64,000 bases of DNA from Sphingomonas sp. Leaf407 (GTDB lineage: Bacteria > Pseudomonadota > Alphaproteobacteria > Sphingomonadales > Sphingomonadaceae): positions 620,001-684,000 of the forward strand of contig NZ_LMQO01000001.1 of the NCBI RefSeq assembly GCF_001425385.1, given 5' to 3'. The notes below the pieces were generated by a model. The model was not told where the DNA came from. It did not search any database and saw only the letters and a program-made list of their open reading frames with translations. Positions 1-8,517 of the stretch are shown piece after piece. Within the stretch, counting starts at the first letter, position 1; every line of letters begins with the position of its first letter. Position numbers and translations under genes: made by a program.

Positions 1-1
1 G

Positions 2-229
2 CGCGACGCGCGCGATACGACGCGCGGCGGCGGGTTCGGCTATGGCGCGGCGCTGCTGGAGAGCCAGCGCGCTTGGCTGAAATTTCGTGACACGCAATGC
101 GTGCTCGAAGCCGGTGTCGATGGCCGCAGCGTCGACGGCGGCGACGCACGGCCGTTGGTGCGCTTTTCGTGCATGGAGCGCATGACGATCGCGCGGACGC
201 AGGCATTGCGCCATCTGCGCGGCGGTTGA
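2..229 (+). CDS. C-terminal part of a LprI/DUF1311-like protein (5' end outside window)
   Basis: An open frame enters from the left edge and stops at 227-229, giving 75 residues. It contains SQRAWLKFRDTQC followed about 30 residues later by a second Cys (FSCMERMTIAR), the Trp-(Arg/Tyr)-Asp-Cys pattern of the LprI/DUF1311 family of small periplasmic proteins, some of which inhibit lysozyme. The signal peptide would lie outside the window, so export cannot be checked. The stop is 38 bases before the carboxylase start, so the two may be co-transcribed. The family call rests on one short motif; another small Cys-containing secreted protein is possible. Confidence 0.5.
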   Translation, partial: RDARDTTRGGGFGYGAALLESQRAWLKFRDTQCVLEAGVDGRSVDGGDARPLVRFSCMERMTIARTQALRHLRGG

Positions 230-267
230 TGCTGACCCCGGCAAACGGGGCGGATGAGGAGAGTGAC

Positions 268-2292
268 GTGTTCAAGAAGATTCTGGTCGCCAACCGGGGC
301 GAGATCGCCTGCCGTGTCATGCGGACCGCGCGGCGGATGGGGATCGCGACCGTCGCGGTCTATTCCGATGCCGATGCCCGCGCGCCGCATGTGCTGATGG
401 CGGACGAGAGCGTCCGGCTGGGGCCGGCGCCCGCCGCGCAAAGCTATCTCGACCCCGAATTGATCCTCGCCGCCGCGAAGGCCACCGGCGCGGACTGCAT
501 CCATCCGGGCTATGGCTTCCTGTCGGAGCGCGAAAGTTTCGCGCGCGCCTGCGCCGATGCCGGTGTCACCTTCGTCGGCCCGCCGCCGAACGCGATTGCC
601 GCGATGGGCGACAAGATCGAATCGAAGAAGCTGGCGCGAGGAGCCGGGGTCAATGTCGTCCCCGGCTATCTGGGCGAGATCGCCGATACCGACGAGGCGG
701 TGCGGATCGCCGCCGACATCGGCTATCCGGTGATGATGAAGGCGTCGGCGGGCGGCGGCGGCAAGGGCATGCGCCTCGCGTGGAGCGAACAGGACGTCCG
801 CGAAGGCTTTGAGGCGACCAAACGCGAGGGGCTGGCCAGCTTCGGCGACGACCGCGTGTTCATCGAAAAGTTCATCGAATCCCCGCGCCATATTGAAATC
901 CAGGTGCTGGGCGACCGCCACGGCAACATCGTCTATCTCGGCGAGCGCGAATGCTCGATCCAGCGCCGCCACCAGAAGGTCGTCGAGGAAGCACCGTCGC
1001 CGTTCGTCACTCCGGCGATGCGCAAGGCGATGGGTGAACAGGCGGTCGCGCTCGCCCGCGCGGTCGGCTATCATTCGGCGGGTACGGTCGAACTGATCGT
1101 GTCGGGCGCGGACACCAGCGGCGAGGGGTTCTATTTCCTCGAAATGAATACCCGCCTTCAGGTCGAGCATCCGGTGACGGAGGAAATCACCGGCCTCGAC
1201 CTCGTCGAACAGATGCTGCGCGTCGCGGCGGGCGAGCCGCTCGGTTTCACGCAGGACGACGTTAAGCTGACCGGTTGGTCGATCGAGAACCGGGTCTACG
1301 CCGAGGACCCGTACCGCGGCTTCCTCCCCAGCACCGGCCGCCTGACCCGCTACAATCCCCTTTCCCCTTCAGGGGACAGGCCGGGGGCGGGGCAGTCCAA
1401 AGTCCGCGTAGACGATGGCGTGGTGGAAGGGGGCGAGATCAGCATGTTCTACGACCCGATGATCGCCAAGCTCGTCACCTGGGCGCCGACGCGCGAGGAG
1501 GCGATCGACGCGCAGATCGCCGCGCTCGACGCTTTCGAGGTCGCGGGCGTGGGCAACAACATCGATTTCCTGTCGGCGATCATGCAGCATCCGCGCTTCC
1601 GCGCCGGCGCACTCACCACCGGCTTCATCGCCGAGGAATATCCACAAGGCTTCCACGGCGCCCCGGCCGACGCCGCGTTGCTACGCAAGCTTGTCGGGAT
1701 CGCGGTCGCCGCCGATCTCGACCGCAGCGACCGTGCCGCCGGTATCGATGGCCAGCTCGGCGACCGGATCATCGGATCGACGCAGCGGGTGGTGACGATC
1801 GGCGATCACCGGTTCGAGGTGAGCGTCGATGGTCATTCGGGCGGGCTGCTGGTCAACATCGACGACGAAGCGCCGCTCGACATCACGATGCACTGGCGGC
1901 CCGCCGACCAGGTCGTGACCGCGCGGATCGACGGCGATCCGCTGACCGTGCGCATCGCCCGCACCATCACCGGCTGGCGACTGACGACGCGCGGGCGCGT
2001 GCATGACGTCGCCGTCCTGCCGCCGCATGTCGCAGCGCTCACCCGGCACATGATCGCCAAGGTCCCGCCCGACCTGTCGCGCTTCCTGCTTTGCCCGATG
2101 CCGGGGCTGCTGACCCGTGTCGAGGTAGCCGAGGGCGACCGGGTCGAGGCGGGTCAGCCACTGGCGGTGGTCGAGGCAATGAAGATGGAGAACATCCTGC
2201 GCGCCGAACGCCCCGGCACCGTCGCGCGCATCGCCCATGCGCCGGGCGACAGCCTCGCGGTCGACGCGGTCATCATGGAGTTCGAGGGGTAG
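268..2292 (+). CDS. pccA: Propionyl/acetyl-CoA carboxylase, biotin-containing alpha subunit
   Basis: 674 residues, the length of PccA-type alpha subunits. It carboxylates its own biotin with ATP and bicarbonate and passes CO2 to a beta subunit that is not in this window. The order is a biotin carboxylase N-domain (FKKILVANRGEIACRVMRT), an ATP-grasp domain with the Gly-rich loop MMKASAGGGGKG near residue 156 and FLEMNTRLQVEHPVTE near 290, a linker domain, and a biotinyl domain with VEAMKMEN, Lys639 being the biotinylated residue. The GTG at 268 is preferred because GAGGAG lies just upstream and homologues begin at FKKIL; an ATG at 229 would add 13 residues. Residues about 363-374 look like an insertion encoded by a palindromic repeat. 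Acetyl- or methylcrotonyl-CoA specificity cannot be excluded. Confidence 0.9.
   Translation: MFKKILVANRGEIACRVMRTARRMGIATVAVYSDADARAPHVLMADESVRLGPAPAAQSYLDPELILAAAKATGADCIHPGYGFLSERESFARACADAGVTFVGPPPNAIAAMGDKIESKKLARGAGVNVVPGYLGEIADTDEAVRIAADIGYPVMMKASAGGGGKGMRLAWSEQDVREGFEATKREGLASFGDDRVFIEKFIESPRHIEIQVLGDRHGNIVYLGERECSIQRRHQKVVEEAPSPFVTPAMRKAMGEQAVALARAVGYHSAGTVELIVSGADTSGEGFYFLEMNTRLQVEHPVTEEITGLDLVEQMLRVAAGEPLGFTQDDVKLTGWSIENRVYAEDPYRGFLPSTGRLTRYNPLSPSGDRPGAGQSKVRVDDGVVEGGEISMFYDPMIAKLVTWAPTREEAIDAQIAALDAFEVAGVGNNIDFLSAIMQHPRFRAGALTTGFIAEEYPQGFHGAPADAALLRKLVGIAVAADLDRSDRAAGIDGQLGDRIIGSTQRVVTIGDHRFEVSVDGHSGGLLVNIDDEAPLDITMHWRPADQVVTARIDGDPLTVRIARTITGWRLTTRGRVHDVAVLPPHVAALTRHMIAKVPPDLSRFLLCPMPGLLTRVEVAEGDRVEAGQPLAVVEAMKMENILRAERPGTVARIAHAPGDSLAVDAVIMEFEG
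1357..1393 (+). repeat. Palindromic repeat-like block read in frame inside pccA
   Basis: The run ccccTTTCCCCTTCAGGGG followed by a G-rich stretch resembles the intergenic CCCCT-GAA-AGGGG hairpin at 11201-11225 more than coding DNA. It encodes about a dozen Pro/Gly/Ser residues (NPLSPSGDRPGAGQ) between the carboxylase core and the conserved VRVDDGVVEGGEIS segment, where relatives usually have a shorter linker. The reading frame stays open. Confidence 0.45.
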
Positions 2293-2324
2293 AGACCATC
2301 CCGTTCGGCCGTTACCGCTGAAAC

Positions 2325-2407
2325 CGTCACCCCATAGAAGGCTGGGGTCTCAAGCGGCTCCTGCTGTGCGCCATCACCGGGAGATCCCAGCCTTCGCTGG
2401 GATGACG
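2325..2407 (-). repeat. 83-bp dispersed palindromic repeat, copy A
   Basis: This fills most of the 190-base gap between pccA and the glucosidase. Read on the minus strand it matches the block at 9947-10029 over the same 83-base length. It holds a 7-bp hairpin ATCCCAG/CTGGGAT (2384-2403) with a six-base loop CCTTCG, and an outer ACCCC/GGGGT pair at the other end. It may act as transcript-end structure for pccA, but no U-run follows. Confidence 0.7.
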
Positions 2408-2481
2408 TCGGCTCTGAACGGGCTGCACCCCAAAACACGACGCGCGCGGAACCCTTTGCCCGCCCGGTGCTTATCGGGCGG

Positions 2482-4050
2482 GTGACGATCGTTTCATCCG
2501 CGCAACCATGGTGGGAAGCCGCCACCATCTATCAAGTCTATCCGCGATCCTTCGCCGATGCCGATGGCGACGGCGTGGGCGACCTGAACGGGATCGCGGA
2601 CCGGCTCGACTATCTGGTCGACCTCGGCATCGACACCATCTGGATCTCGCCGATCTTTACCTCGCCGATGGCCGACTTCGGCTATGACGTCGCCGACTAC
2701 ACCGGCATCGATCCGCGCTTCGGCACGCTCGCCGATTTCGACGCGCTGCTGGCGAAGGCGCACGCGTGTGGCCTGCGCATCCTGCTCGATTTCGTGCCCA
2801 ACCATAGTTCGGACCAGCATGCGTGGTTCCAGCAGAGCCGCTCGTCGCGCGACGATCCGAAACGCGACTGGTATATCTGGCGCGATCCCGCCCCGGACGG
2901 CGGTCCGCCCAACAACTGGATCAGCGATTTCGGCGGCCCGGCGTGGACCTATGACGACGCGACCGGCCAATATTATTCGCGCGCGTTCCTGCCCGAACAG
3001 CCCGACCTGAACTGGCGCAACCCGGCGGTGCGCGCGGCGATGCTGGACGCGATGCGCTTCTGGTTCGATCGCGGCGTCGATGGTTTCCGGCTCGATGTGC
3101 TGTGGCATATCGTCAAGCACGGCGGTTTCCCCGACAACCCGCCCAACCCAGACTATCACCCTGGCATGGGCGAGATGCACCGCGTCCACCAGCTCCATTC
3201 GACCGACCAGCCCGAAGTCCATGTGATCGCCGCCGAGATGCGCGAACTGGCCGACCGCTACGGCGCGGTACTGGTCGGCGAAATCTACCTGCCGGTGCCG
3301 AAGCTGATGACTTATTACGGCAGCGCCGACCTGCCCGGCGTCCACCTGCCGTTCAATTTCCAGTTGATCGAGGCACGGTGGAACGCCGCCGACCTCGCCG
3401 CGCGCATCGTCGAATATGAAGCAGCGTTGCCGCCGGGCGGCTGGCCCAACTGGGTGCTGGGCAATCACGATCGCCCGCGCATCGCCACCCGCGTCGGGCC
3501 GGCACAGGCGAGGGTCGCGGCGATGCTGCTGCTGACGCTGCGCGGCACGCCGACGCTGTATCAGGGCGACGAACTGGGCCTGCCCGACGCCCGCATCCCC
3601 ACCGACCGCGTGCAGGACCCGCGCGAGCTGCGCGAGCCGGGGCTGGGCCTCGGCCGCGATCCGGTCCGCACGCCGCTCCCATGGGACGCGGCGGGCGGCT
3701 TTACCATCGGCGAGCCGTGGCTGCCGGTCGATCCGGCGCACCTGCCGCTGAACGTCGCGGCGCAGGCCGCCGACCCGGCATCGATGCTCGCGCTCTACCG
3801 CCGCTTGCTGGCGCTGCGCCGCGCCACTCCGCCGCTGGCCACCGGCGCAATCGACACGGTGACGGCGAGCGGCGATGTCCTGCGCTACGACCGCAGCGAC
3901 GGCACGACCCGCTATCGCATCCTGCTCAACCTCGGCGACACCCCGGTCCCGGTCGGGACGGTAGGGGCGGTCCTCACCACCGACCCGTCGGGCACCGCCG
4001 ATCCCCATCTCCTGCGCCCCGCCGAGGGCATCATCGTGAAAGTCTCCTGA
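2482..4050 (+). CDS. GH13 alpha-glucosidase / oligo-1,6-glucosidase family enzyme
   Basis: About 522 residues, cytoplasmic (no signal peptide). It starts with the family opening WWEAATIYQVYPRSF and has the four GH13 regions: DFVPNHSS; GFRLDVLWHI with the nucleophile Asp; VGEIYLP with the acid/base Glu; and VLGNHDRPR with the transition-state Asp. DDPKRDWYIWRDP and a C-terminal beta domain fit the alpha-glucosidase/oligoglucosidase branch that releases glucose from short alpha-glucosides. The start is uncertain: GTG 2482 is used, GTG 2467 is also in frame, and neither has a clear Shine-Dalgarno. It overlaps the following GT4 gene by one base, so the two are probably translated together. Trehalose or sucrose activity cannot be told apart by eye. 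Confidence 0.88.
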   Translation: MTIVSSAQPWWEAATIYQVYPRSFADADGDGVGDLNGIADRLDYLVDLGIDTIWISPIFTSPMADFGYDVADYTGIDPRFGTLADFDALLAKAHACGLRILLDFVPNHSSDQHAWFQQSRSSRDDPKRDWYIWRDPAPDGGPPNNWISDFGGPAWTYDDATGQYYSRAFLPEQPDLNWRNPAVRAAMLDAMRFWFDRGVDGFRLDVLWHIVKHGGFPDNPPNPDYHPGMGEMHRVHQLHSTDQPEVHVIAAEMRELADRYGAVLVGEIYLPVPKLMTYYGSADLPGVHLPFNFQLIEARWNAADLAARIVEYEAALPPGGWPNWVLGNHDRPRIATRVGPAQARVAAMLLLTLRGTPTLYQGDELGLPDARIPTDRVQDPRELREPGLGLGRDPVRTPLPWDAAGGFTIGEPWLPVDPAHLPLNVAAQAADPASMLALYRRLLALRRATPPLATGAIDTVTASGDVLRYDRSDGTTRYRILLNLGDTPVPVGTVGAVLTTDPSGTADPHLLRPAEGIIVKVS

Positions 4051-5060
4051 TGCGTATCGCCATGCTCGCCCCCATCGCGTGGCGCACGCCGCCGCGCCAC
4101 TATGGTCCGTGGGAACTCGTCACCAGCCTGTTGACCGAGGCGCTGGTCGCGCGCGGCGTCGACGTGACGCTATTCGCCACGCTGGACAGCCTCACCTCGG
4201 CGACGCTCGCCGGTGTGGTGCCCGCACCCTATAGCGAGGACCCGGCGATCGATGCCAAAGTCTGGGAATTCGCCCATCTCGCCCATCTGTTCGAGCGCGC
4301 CGGCGAGTTCGATCTGATCCACAATCAGGCCGATTTTCCCGCGCATGCCTTTTCGGGCCTTGTCGACACCCCGATGGTCACGACGATCCACGGCTTCTCG
4401 TCCGACCGCATCCTGCCGATGTACGCGCCCTATCAGGACCGCGTTCACTATGTCGCGATCAGCGACGCCGACCGGCATCCGTCGCTCAAGTATGCTGCGA
4501 CGATCCACCACGGCATTCCGCTCAGCGACTTCCCGTTCGATGCGGTGGGCAGCGACGATCTGCTGTTCTTCGGCCGGATGCACCCCGACAAGGGTGCCGC
4601 CGCCGCCATCGCCGCTGCGAAAGCGGTCGGCAAGCGCCTCCACCTCGCCGGCATCGTGCAGGACGACCGCTATTGGCGCGAGGAGGTCGAGCCGCATGTC
4701 GATGGCGAGCGTGTCATCTATCACGGTGCGGTCGGCGGCACGCGGCGCACCGACATGCTGGGGCAGGCGAAGGCGCTGCTCCACCTGATCGGCTTCGACG
4801 AACCCTTCGGCCTGTCGGTGATCGAGGCGATGGCCTGCGGCACGCCGGTCATCGCCTATAACCGGGGATCGATGCCCGAACTGATCGAGGACGGGGTCAA
4901 CGGCTTCCTCGTCGACACGCTCGACGAAGCGATCGCCGCGATCGGCCGGGTGGGGGAGATCGACCGGGCCGCCTGTCGCGCGCGCGTCGCCGAACGCTTC
5001 TCGGTCGAGGCGATGGCCGAGCATTATCGCGCCTTGTATCGATCGATCTTGGGGGAATGA
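4050..5060 (+). CDS. GT4 family glycosyltransferase
   Basis: 336 residues. The N-terminal half binds the acceptor (MRIAMLAPIAWRTPPRHYGPWE); the C-terminal half has the nucleotide-sugar signature LLFFGRMHPDKG and the GT4 E-x7-E element EPFGLSVIEAMACGTPVIAY near residue 251. Such enzymes transfer sugar from UDP- or GDP-sugars with retention. The ATG overlaps the stop of the GH13 gene (TGATG), so both act in one pathway, perhaps turnover and synthesis of an alpha-glucoside or glycan. Similar short GT4 proteins occur in many alphaproteobacteria without an assigned product; acceptor and donor are unknown. Confidence 0.82.
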   Translation: MRIAMLAPIAWRTPPRHYGPWELVTSLLTEALVARGVDVTLFATLDSLTSATLAGVVPAPYSEDPAIDAKVWEFAHLAHLFERAGEFDLIHNQADFPAHAFSGLVDTPMVTTIHGFSSDRILPMYAPYQDRVHYVAISDADRHPSLKYAATIHHGIPLSDFPFDAVGSDDLLFFGRMHPDKGAAAAIAAAKAVGKRLHLAGIVQDDRYWREEVEPHVDGERVIYHGAVGGTRRTDMLGQAKALLHLIGFDEPFGLSVIEAMACGTPVIAYNRGSMPELIEDGVNGFLVDTLDEAIAAIGRVGEIDRAACRARVAERFSVEAMAEHYRALYRSILGE

Positions 5061-5114
5061 AACCGGCCTGATCCCTGTCGGTTATCGGCTCTGCAATCCG
5101 AACGGAGAGGGCCG

Positions 5115-5408
5115 ATGCCACGCGGCGACAAGAGCAGCTATACCGACAAGCAGAAGCGCAAGGCCGCGCATATCGAGGAAAGCTACGAAGCGCGCGGGCT
5201 TCCCGAAGACGAGGCGAAGGCCCGCGCATGGGCGACGGTCAACAAAGATTCGGGCGGCGGCAACAAGTCCGGCTCGGGACGCGGCAAGCCCGACAGCCAC
5301 GCCTCGGCCCGCGCCGGCGGCAAGGCATCGGCCGATCGCTCCGCCGCCGATCGCTCGGCGGCGGCGAAGAAGGGCTGGGAAACCCGCCGCCGGACCGCCA
5401 GCACCTGA
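5115..5408 (+). CDS. Small basic protein, 'plasmid stabilization'-like
   Basis: 97 residues, very rich in Lys, Arg, Gly, Ser and Ala. It begins MPRGDKSSYTDKQKRKA and has EEDEAKARAWATVNK-type text followed by a GGGNKSGSGRGK low-complexity stretch and a C-terminal KKGWETRRR. Proteins of this type are often labelled plasmid stabilization protein in sphingomonads, but that name is not backed by a visible catalytic or DNA-binding domain. GGAGAGG precedes the ATG. It ends 13 bases from bioA, which runs towards it. Likely a disordered nucleic-acid-associated or stress protein; function unknown. Confidence 0.75.
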   Translation: MPRGDKSSYTDKQKRKAAHIEESYEARGLPEDEAKARAWATVNKDSGGGNKSGSGRGKPDSHASARAGGKASADRSAADRSAAAKKGWETRRRTAST

Positions 5409-5421
5409 CCGGGATGCCGGA

Positions 5422-6669
5422 TCAAGCGTCGTCGCAGGCCGCTTCAAGTACGGCATAGACGAGGTCAAGGTCGTCCTCGCCGATGCAATAGGGTGGCATG
5501 ACGTACAGCGTGTTGCCGAGCGGCCGGAGCAACACGCCCGCATCGCGGAACCGCGCGGTCAGGTGCGGCACGACCGGCGAGAGATACCCTTCCGCCCCGC
5601 CCAGATCGAATGCGGCGATCGTGCCGATCCGCCGCGCCGCCGTGACCCGGGGATGCCGCGCCAGCCGCGCCAGCCGCTCCGCCTGCCGCTCAGCCAACAG
5701 CGCGATCCGCTCCGCCACCGGCTCGTCGCGCCAGATGGCGAGATTGGCGTTGGCGGCGGCGCAGGCGATCGGATTGGCGGTGTAGCTCGACGAATGGAAG
5801 AACATCGTTGCCCGGTCCGGCCCGTAATGCACCTGATAAACCGGCTCGCTCGCCATCGTCACCGCCAGCGGGATGGCCCCCCCGGTTAGCCCTTTCGACA
5901 GACACAATATGTCGGGCACCACCCCGGCCTGTTCGCAGGCGGTGAGGGTGCCGGTGCGGCCCCATCCGGTCATCACCTCGTCGGCGATGAACAGCACGCC
6001 GTGCATGCGACAGATCGCCGCCATCTCGGCCAGCACGGCGGGCGGATACATCATCATGCCGCCCGCGCCCAGCACCAGCGGCTCGACGATGAACGCCGCC
6101 GCGCCCGCCCGGCATGCTGCTGCCAGCGCATCGTAACTCGCCTGTTCGCGGCGCGGGGCGGGAAAGGGGATGGTGCCGACATCGAACAGCAACGGCGCAT
6201 AGGCCCGGTTGAACACCCCCCGCGCCCCCACTGACATCGCCCCGATCGTATCGCCGTGATAGCCGTGTTCGAGCACGAGGATACGGTGGCGATCCTCGCC
6301 CCGGTTACGCCAGTATCCCAGCGCCATCTTCAGCGCGACCTCGACGCTGGTCGATCCCGAATCGGAAAAGAACACCCGCGTCAGCGCGTCCGGCAAGATC
6401 GCGCGCAGCCCCGCCGCCAGCGTCTCGGCCGGTTCATGGGTCCATCCGGCAAAGATGATCTGGTCGAGCGTGCTCGCCTGGTTGGCGATGGCGGCGGCGA
6501 TGCGCGGATGATTGTGGCCGTGCGTCGTCACCCACCATGACGAGATCGCATCGACGATCCGCCGCCCGTCGTCGGTCCACAACGCCGCGCCATCACCACG
6601 CACGACGCGCGGGATCGGCTCGCCCAGACCATGCTGGGTGAAGGGGTGCCAGATCGGCGAGTCGCTCAC
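5422..6669 (-). CDS. bioA: Adenosylmethionine-8-amino-7-oxononanoate aminotransferase (BioA)
   Basis: 415 residues, normal for BioA. It makes 7,8-diaminopelargonate from 7-keto-8-aminopelargonate using S-adenosylmethionine as amino donor. Visible: PIWHPFTQ at the N-terminus, [57 protein letters not shown], and the PLP lysine in [12 protein letters not shown] near residue 258. The GTG start overlaps the bioD stop by three bases, so bioF-bioD-bioA are one minus-strand unit. No bioB or bioC is in the window. Confidence 0.95.
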   Translation of the reverse strand: MSDSPIWHPFTQHGLGEPIPRVVRGDGAALWTDDGRRIVDAISSWWVTTHGHNHPRIAAAIANQASTLDQIIFAGWTHEPAETLAAGLRAILPDALTRVFFSDSGSTSVEVALKMALGYWRNRGEDRHRILVLEHGYHGDTIGAMSVGARGVFNRAYAPLLFDVGTIPFPAPRREQASYDALAAACRAGAAAFIVEPLVLGAGGMMMYPPAVLAEMAAICRMHGVLFIADEVMTGWGRTGTLTACEQAGVVPDILCLSKGLTGGAIPLAVTMASEPVYQVHYGPDRATMFFHSSSYTANPIACAAANANLAIWRDEPVAERIALLAERQAERLARLARHPRVTAARRIGTIAAFDLGGAEGYLSPVVPHLTARFRDAGVLLRPLGNTLYVMPPYCIGEDDLDLVYAVLEAACDDA

Positions 6670-7289
6670 AGGAAATCGCTCCGGTCGAAATGGTCGGCGA
6701 ATGCCGCCGCCAGCGTGTCCGGCCCCAGTCGATCGAGATGCGGCAGCCGCCCCAGCCGCCGGACGCCCCCCAGCCGGACGATCGTCGCCTCGCTGTCGGG
6801 CACGCTCTCGCCGACGAAGGCGATGCCGCGCACCGCCACCCCGCGCGCGCGCAACGCCTCGATCGACAACAGGCTGTGGTTGATCGTGCCGAGCGCGGTT
6901 CGCGCGACCAGCACCACCGGCACGCCCCAGCACGCGAACAGATCGGCAAAGGTCACGGGGCCGACGATCGGCACCAGCACCCCGCCGGCCCCTTCCACCA
7001 CCAGCGGCCCCGCCACCTGTGGCAACGCCAGCCGGTCGAGGTCGATCGTCACCCCGTCGATCGCGGCGGCGCGATGCGGTGAACAGGGCGTCGCCAGCCG
7101 GTACGCTTCGGGCAGGATGCGATCGCCCGGCAGGCCCGACAGCCGCGCCACCCGCTCGCGGTCGGTCCCGTCGTCGGTCCCGGCCTGTACCGGTTTCCAG
7201 TAGGACGCACCGATCGCCCCCGCCAATCCGGCGGCGAACACCGTCTTGCCGACATCGGTATCGGTCCCGGTGACGACGATCACGCTCAC
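6666..7289 (-). CDS. bioD: Dethiobiotin synthetase (BioD)
   Basis: 207 residues. It closes the ureido ring of dethiobiotin with ATP and CO2. The P-loop GTDTDVGKT lies at residues 8-16; [10 protein letters not shown] and [12 protein letters not shown] are the substrate and magnesium segments. The start is GTG 7289, which shares its bases with the bioF stop; the stop is shared with the bioA start. This spacing indicates translational coupling. Confidence 0.94.
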   Translation of the reverse strand: MSVIVVTGTDTDVGKTVFAAGLAGAIGASYWKPVQAGTDDGTDRERVARLSGLPGDRILPEAYRLATPCSPHRAAAIDGVTIDLDRLALPQVAGPLVVEGAGGVLVPIVGPVTFADLFACWGVPVVLVARTALGTINHSLLSIEALRARGVAVRGIAFVGESVPDSEATIVRLGGVRRLGRLPHLDRLGPDTLAAAFADHFDRSDFL

Positions 7290-8428
7290 CGCAACCGCTC
7301 CAGCACCCCGGCCAGCGCCGCGACATCGGCGAGCGTCACGTTCAGCGTCAGCGAGATCCGCAACCGTGCCGTCCCCGCCGCGACAGTCGGCGGGCGGATG
7401 CCGCGCACGTCGAACCCGGCGGCCTGAAGCCCCTCGGCCAGCCGCATCGCCGCCACGTCCTCGCCGACGATCAGCGGCAGGATTTGCGATCCGGTCGCCT
7501 TCACGCCCAGCGGCGCCAGCAGCGCCGCCGCGGCGTCGATCAACGCGGCCAACCGCGCGCGCCGCTCCGGCTCGTCGGCCAGCATCCGCAACCCTTCGCG
7601 CACCGCCGCCGCCATCAGCGGCGAAGGCGCGGTCGAAAAGATGAACCCGCGCGCGCGGTTGACGAGGAACTCGCGCACCACCGCCGGGCCGCATACCAGC
7701 GCCCCCTCGGCACCCAACGCCTTGCCGCAGGTGCGCAGCGTGACGACGTTCGCCTGTCCCTCCAGCGCATGGGCGAGGCCACGTCCGTCGGGGCCGAACA
7801 CCCCGGTCGCATGCGCCTCGTCGATCAGCAGCATCGCGTCGTGCCGCTCGGCGACCGCCGCCAGCGCATCCAGCGGCGCCCGGTCGCCATCCATGCTGTA
7901 GAGGCTTTCCACCGCGATCCACGGCGTGCCCGTCCCGCCCTGACCCCGCCATGCCCGGATCGCATCCTCCACCGCATCGGCATCATTATGCGCCGCCTTC
8001 ACGGCGGGCACCCGCGCCAGCCGCATGCCTTCATGCGCGCTGGCATGGACCAGCGCGTCATGGACGATCAGGTCGCCCTTCTGCGGCAGCGTCGCCAGCA
8101 ACGCGGCATTGGCGGCGAACCCACTTGAAAACCACAGTGCCGATTCGCTGCCGAAGAAGACGGCGGCCTCCGCCTCCAGCGCGTCATGCTCGGCATGATT
8201 GCCGCGCAGCAGCCGCGATCCACCCGCGCCGATCGCCACGCCGCGCCCCAGCGCATTGGCCACTGCGGCCGCCAGCCGCGCCGACCCGGCCAGCCCCAGA
8301 TAATCGTTCGACGCGAAGTCGATGCCGGCGATCGGCATCAGCCGCCGCCGCCGTCCGATCGCCGCCAGCCGGTCGAGATCGTCGGCATGGGGCCGCAGCA
8401 GGGCGGGGAAGGGCGCAGTCACGGTCAC
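7286..8428 (-). CDS. bioF: 8-amino-7-oxononanoate synthase (BioF)
   Basis: About 380 residues, a PLP enzyme that joins pimeloyl thioester and alanine in the first committed step of biotin ring assembly. [41 protein letters not shown] and the PLP-lysine segment [12 protein letters not shown] (Lys about 236) are all present. The start is uncertain: GTG 8428 is used, while GTG 8422 and TTG 8458 are in frame; none has a strong ribosome site. First gene of the bioFDA unit. The 89 bases shared with the divergent permease gene show no BioR-type TTAT-(6)-ATAA palindrome. Confidence 0.93.
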   Translation of the reverse strand: MTVTAPFPALLRPHADDLDRLAAIGRRRRLMPIAGIDFASNDYLGLAGSARLAAAVANALGRGVAIGAGGSRLLRGNHAEHDALEAEAAVFFGSESALWFSSGFAANAALLATLPQKGDLIVHDALVHASAHEGMRLARVPAVKAAHNDADAVEDAIRAWRGQGGTGTPWIAVESLYSMDGDRAPLDALAAVAERHDAMLLIDEAHATGVFGPDGRGLAHALEGQANVVTLRTCGKALGAEGALVCGPAVVREFLVNRARGFIFSTAPSPLMAAAVREGLRMLADEPERRARLAALIDAAAALLAPLGVKATGSQILPLIVGEDVAAMRLAEGLQAAGFDVRGIRPPTVAAGTARLRISLTLNVTLADVAALAGVLERLR

Positions 8429-8517
8429 TGTCGCCGGCGCATATCGGCTCGGGGCCAAGCGTGCAAATCCATGCGCGCGCGATGGCGTCGCCCGGCAGGA
8501 CCGGCTAAGTCGCTATC

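Noticed and set aside
97..267. Upstream extension of the carboxylase frame
   Set aside because: It overlaps the LprI-like frame, lacks homology, and a good ribosome site favours GTG 268.
8429..8517. BioR operator before bioF
   Set aside because: No TTATnnATAA-like palindrome was found.
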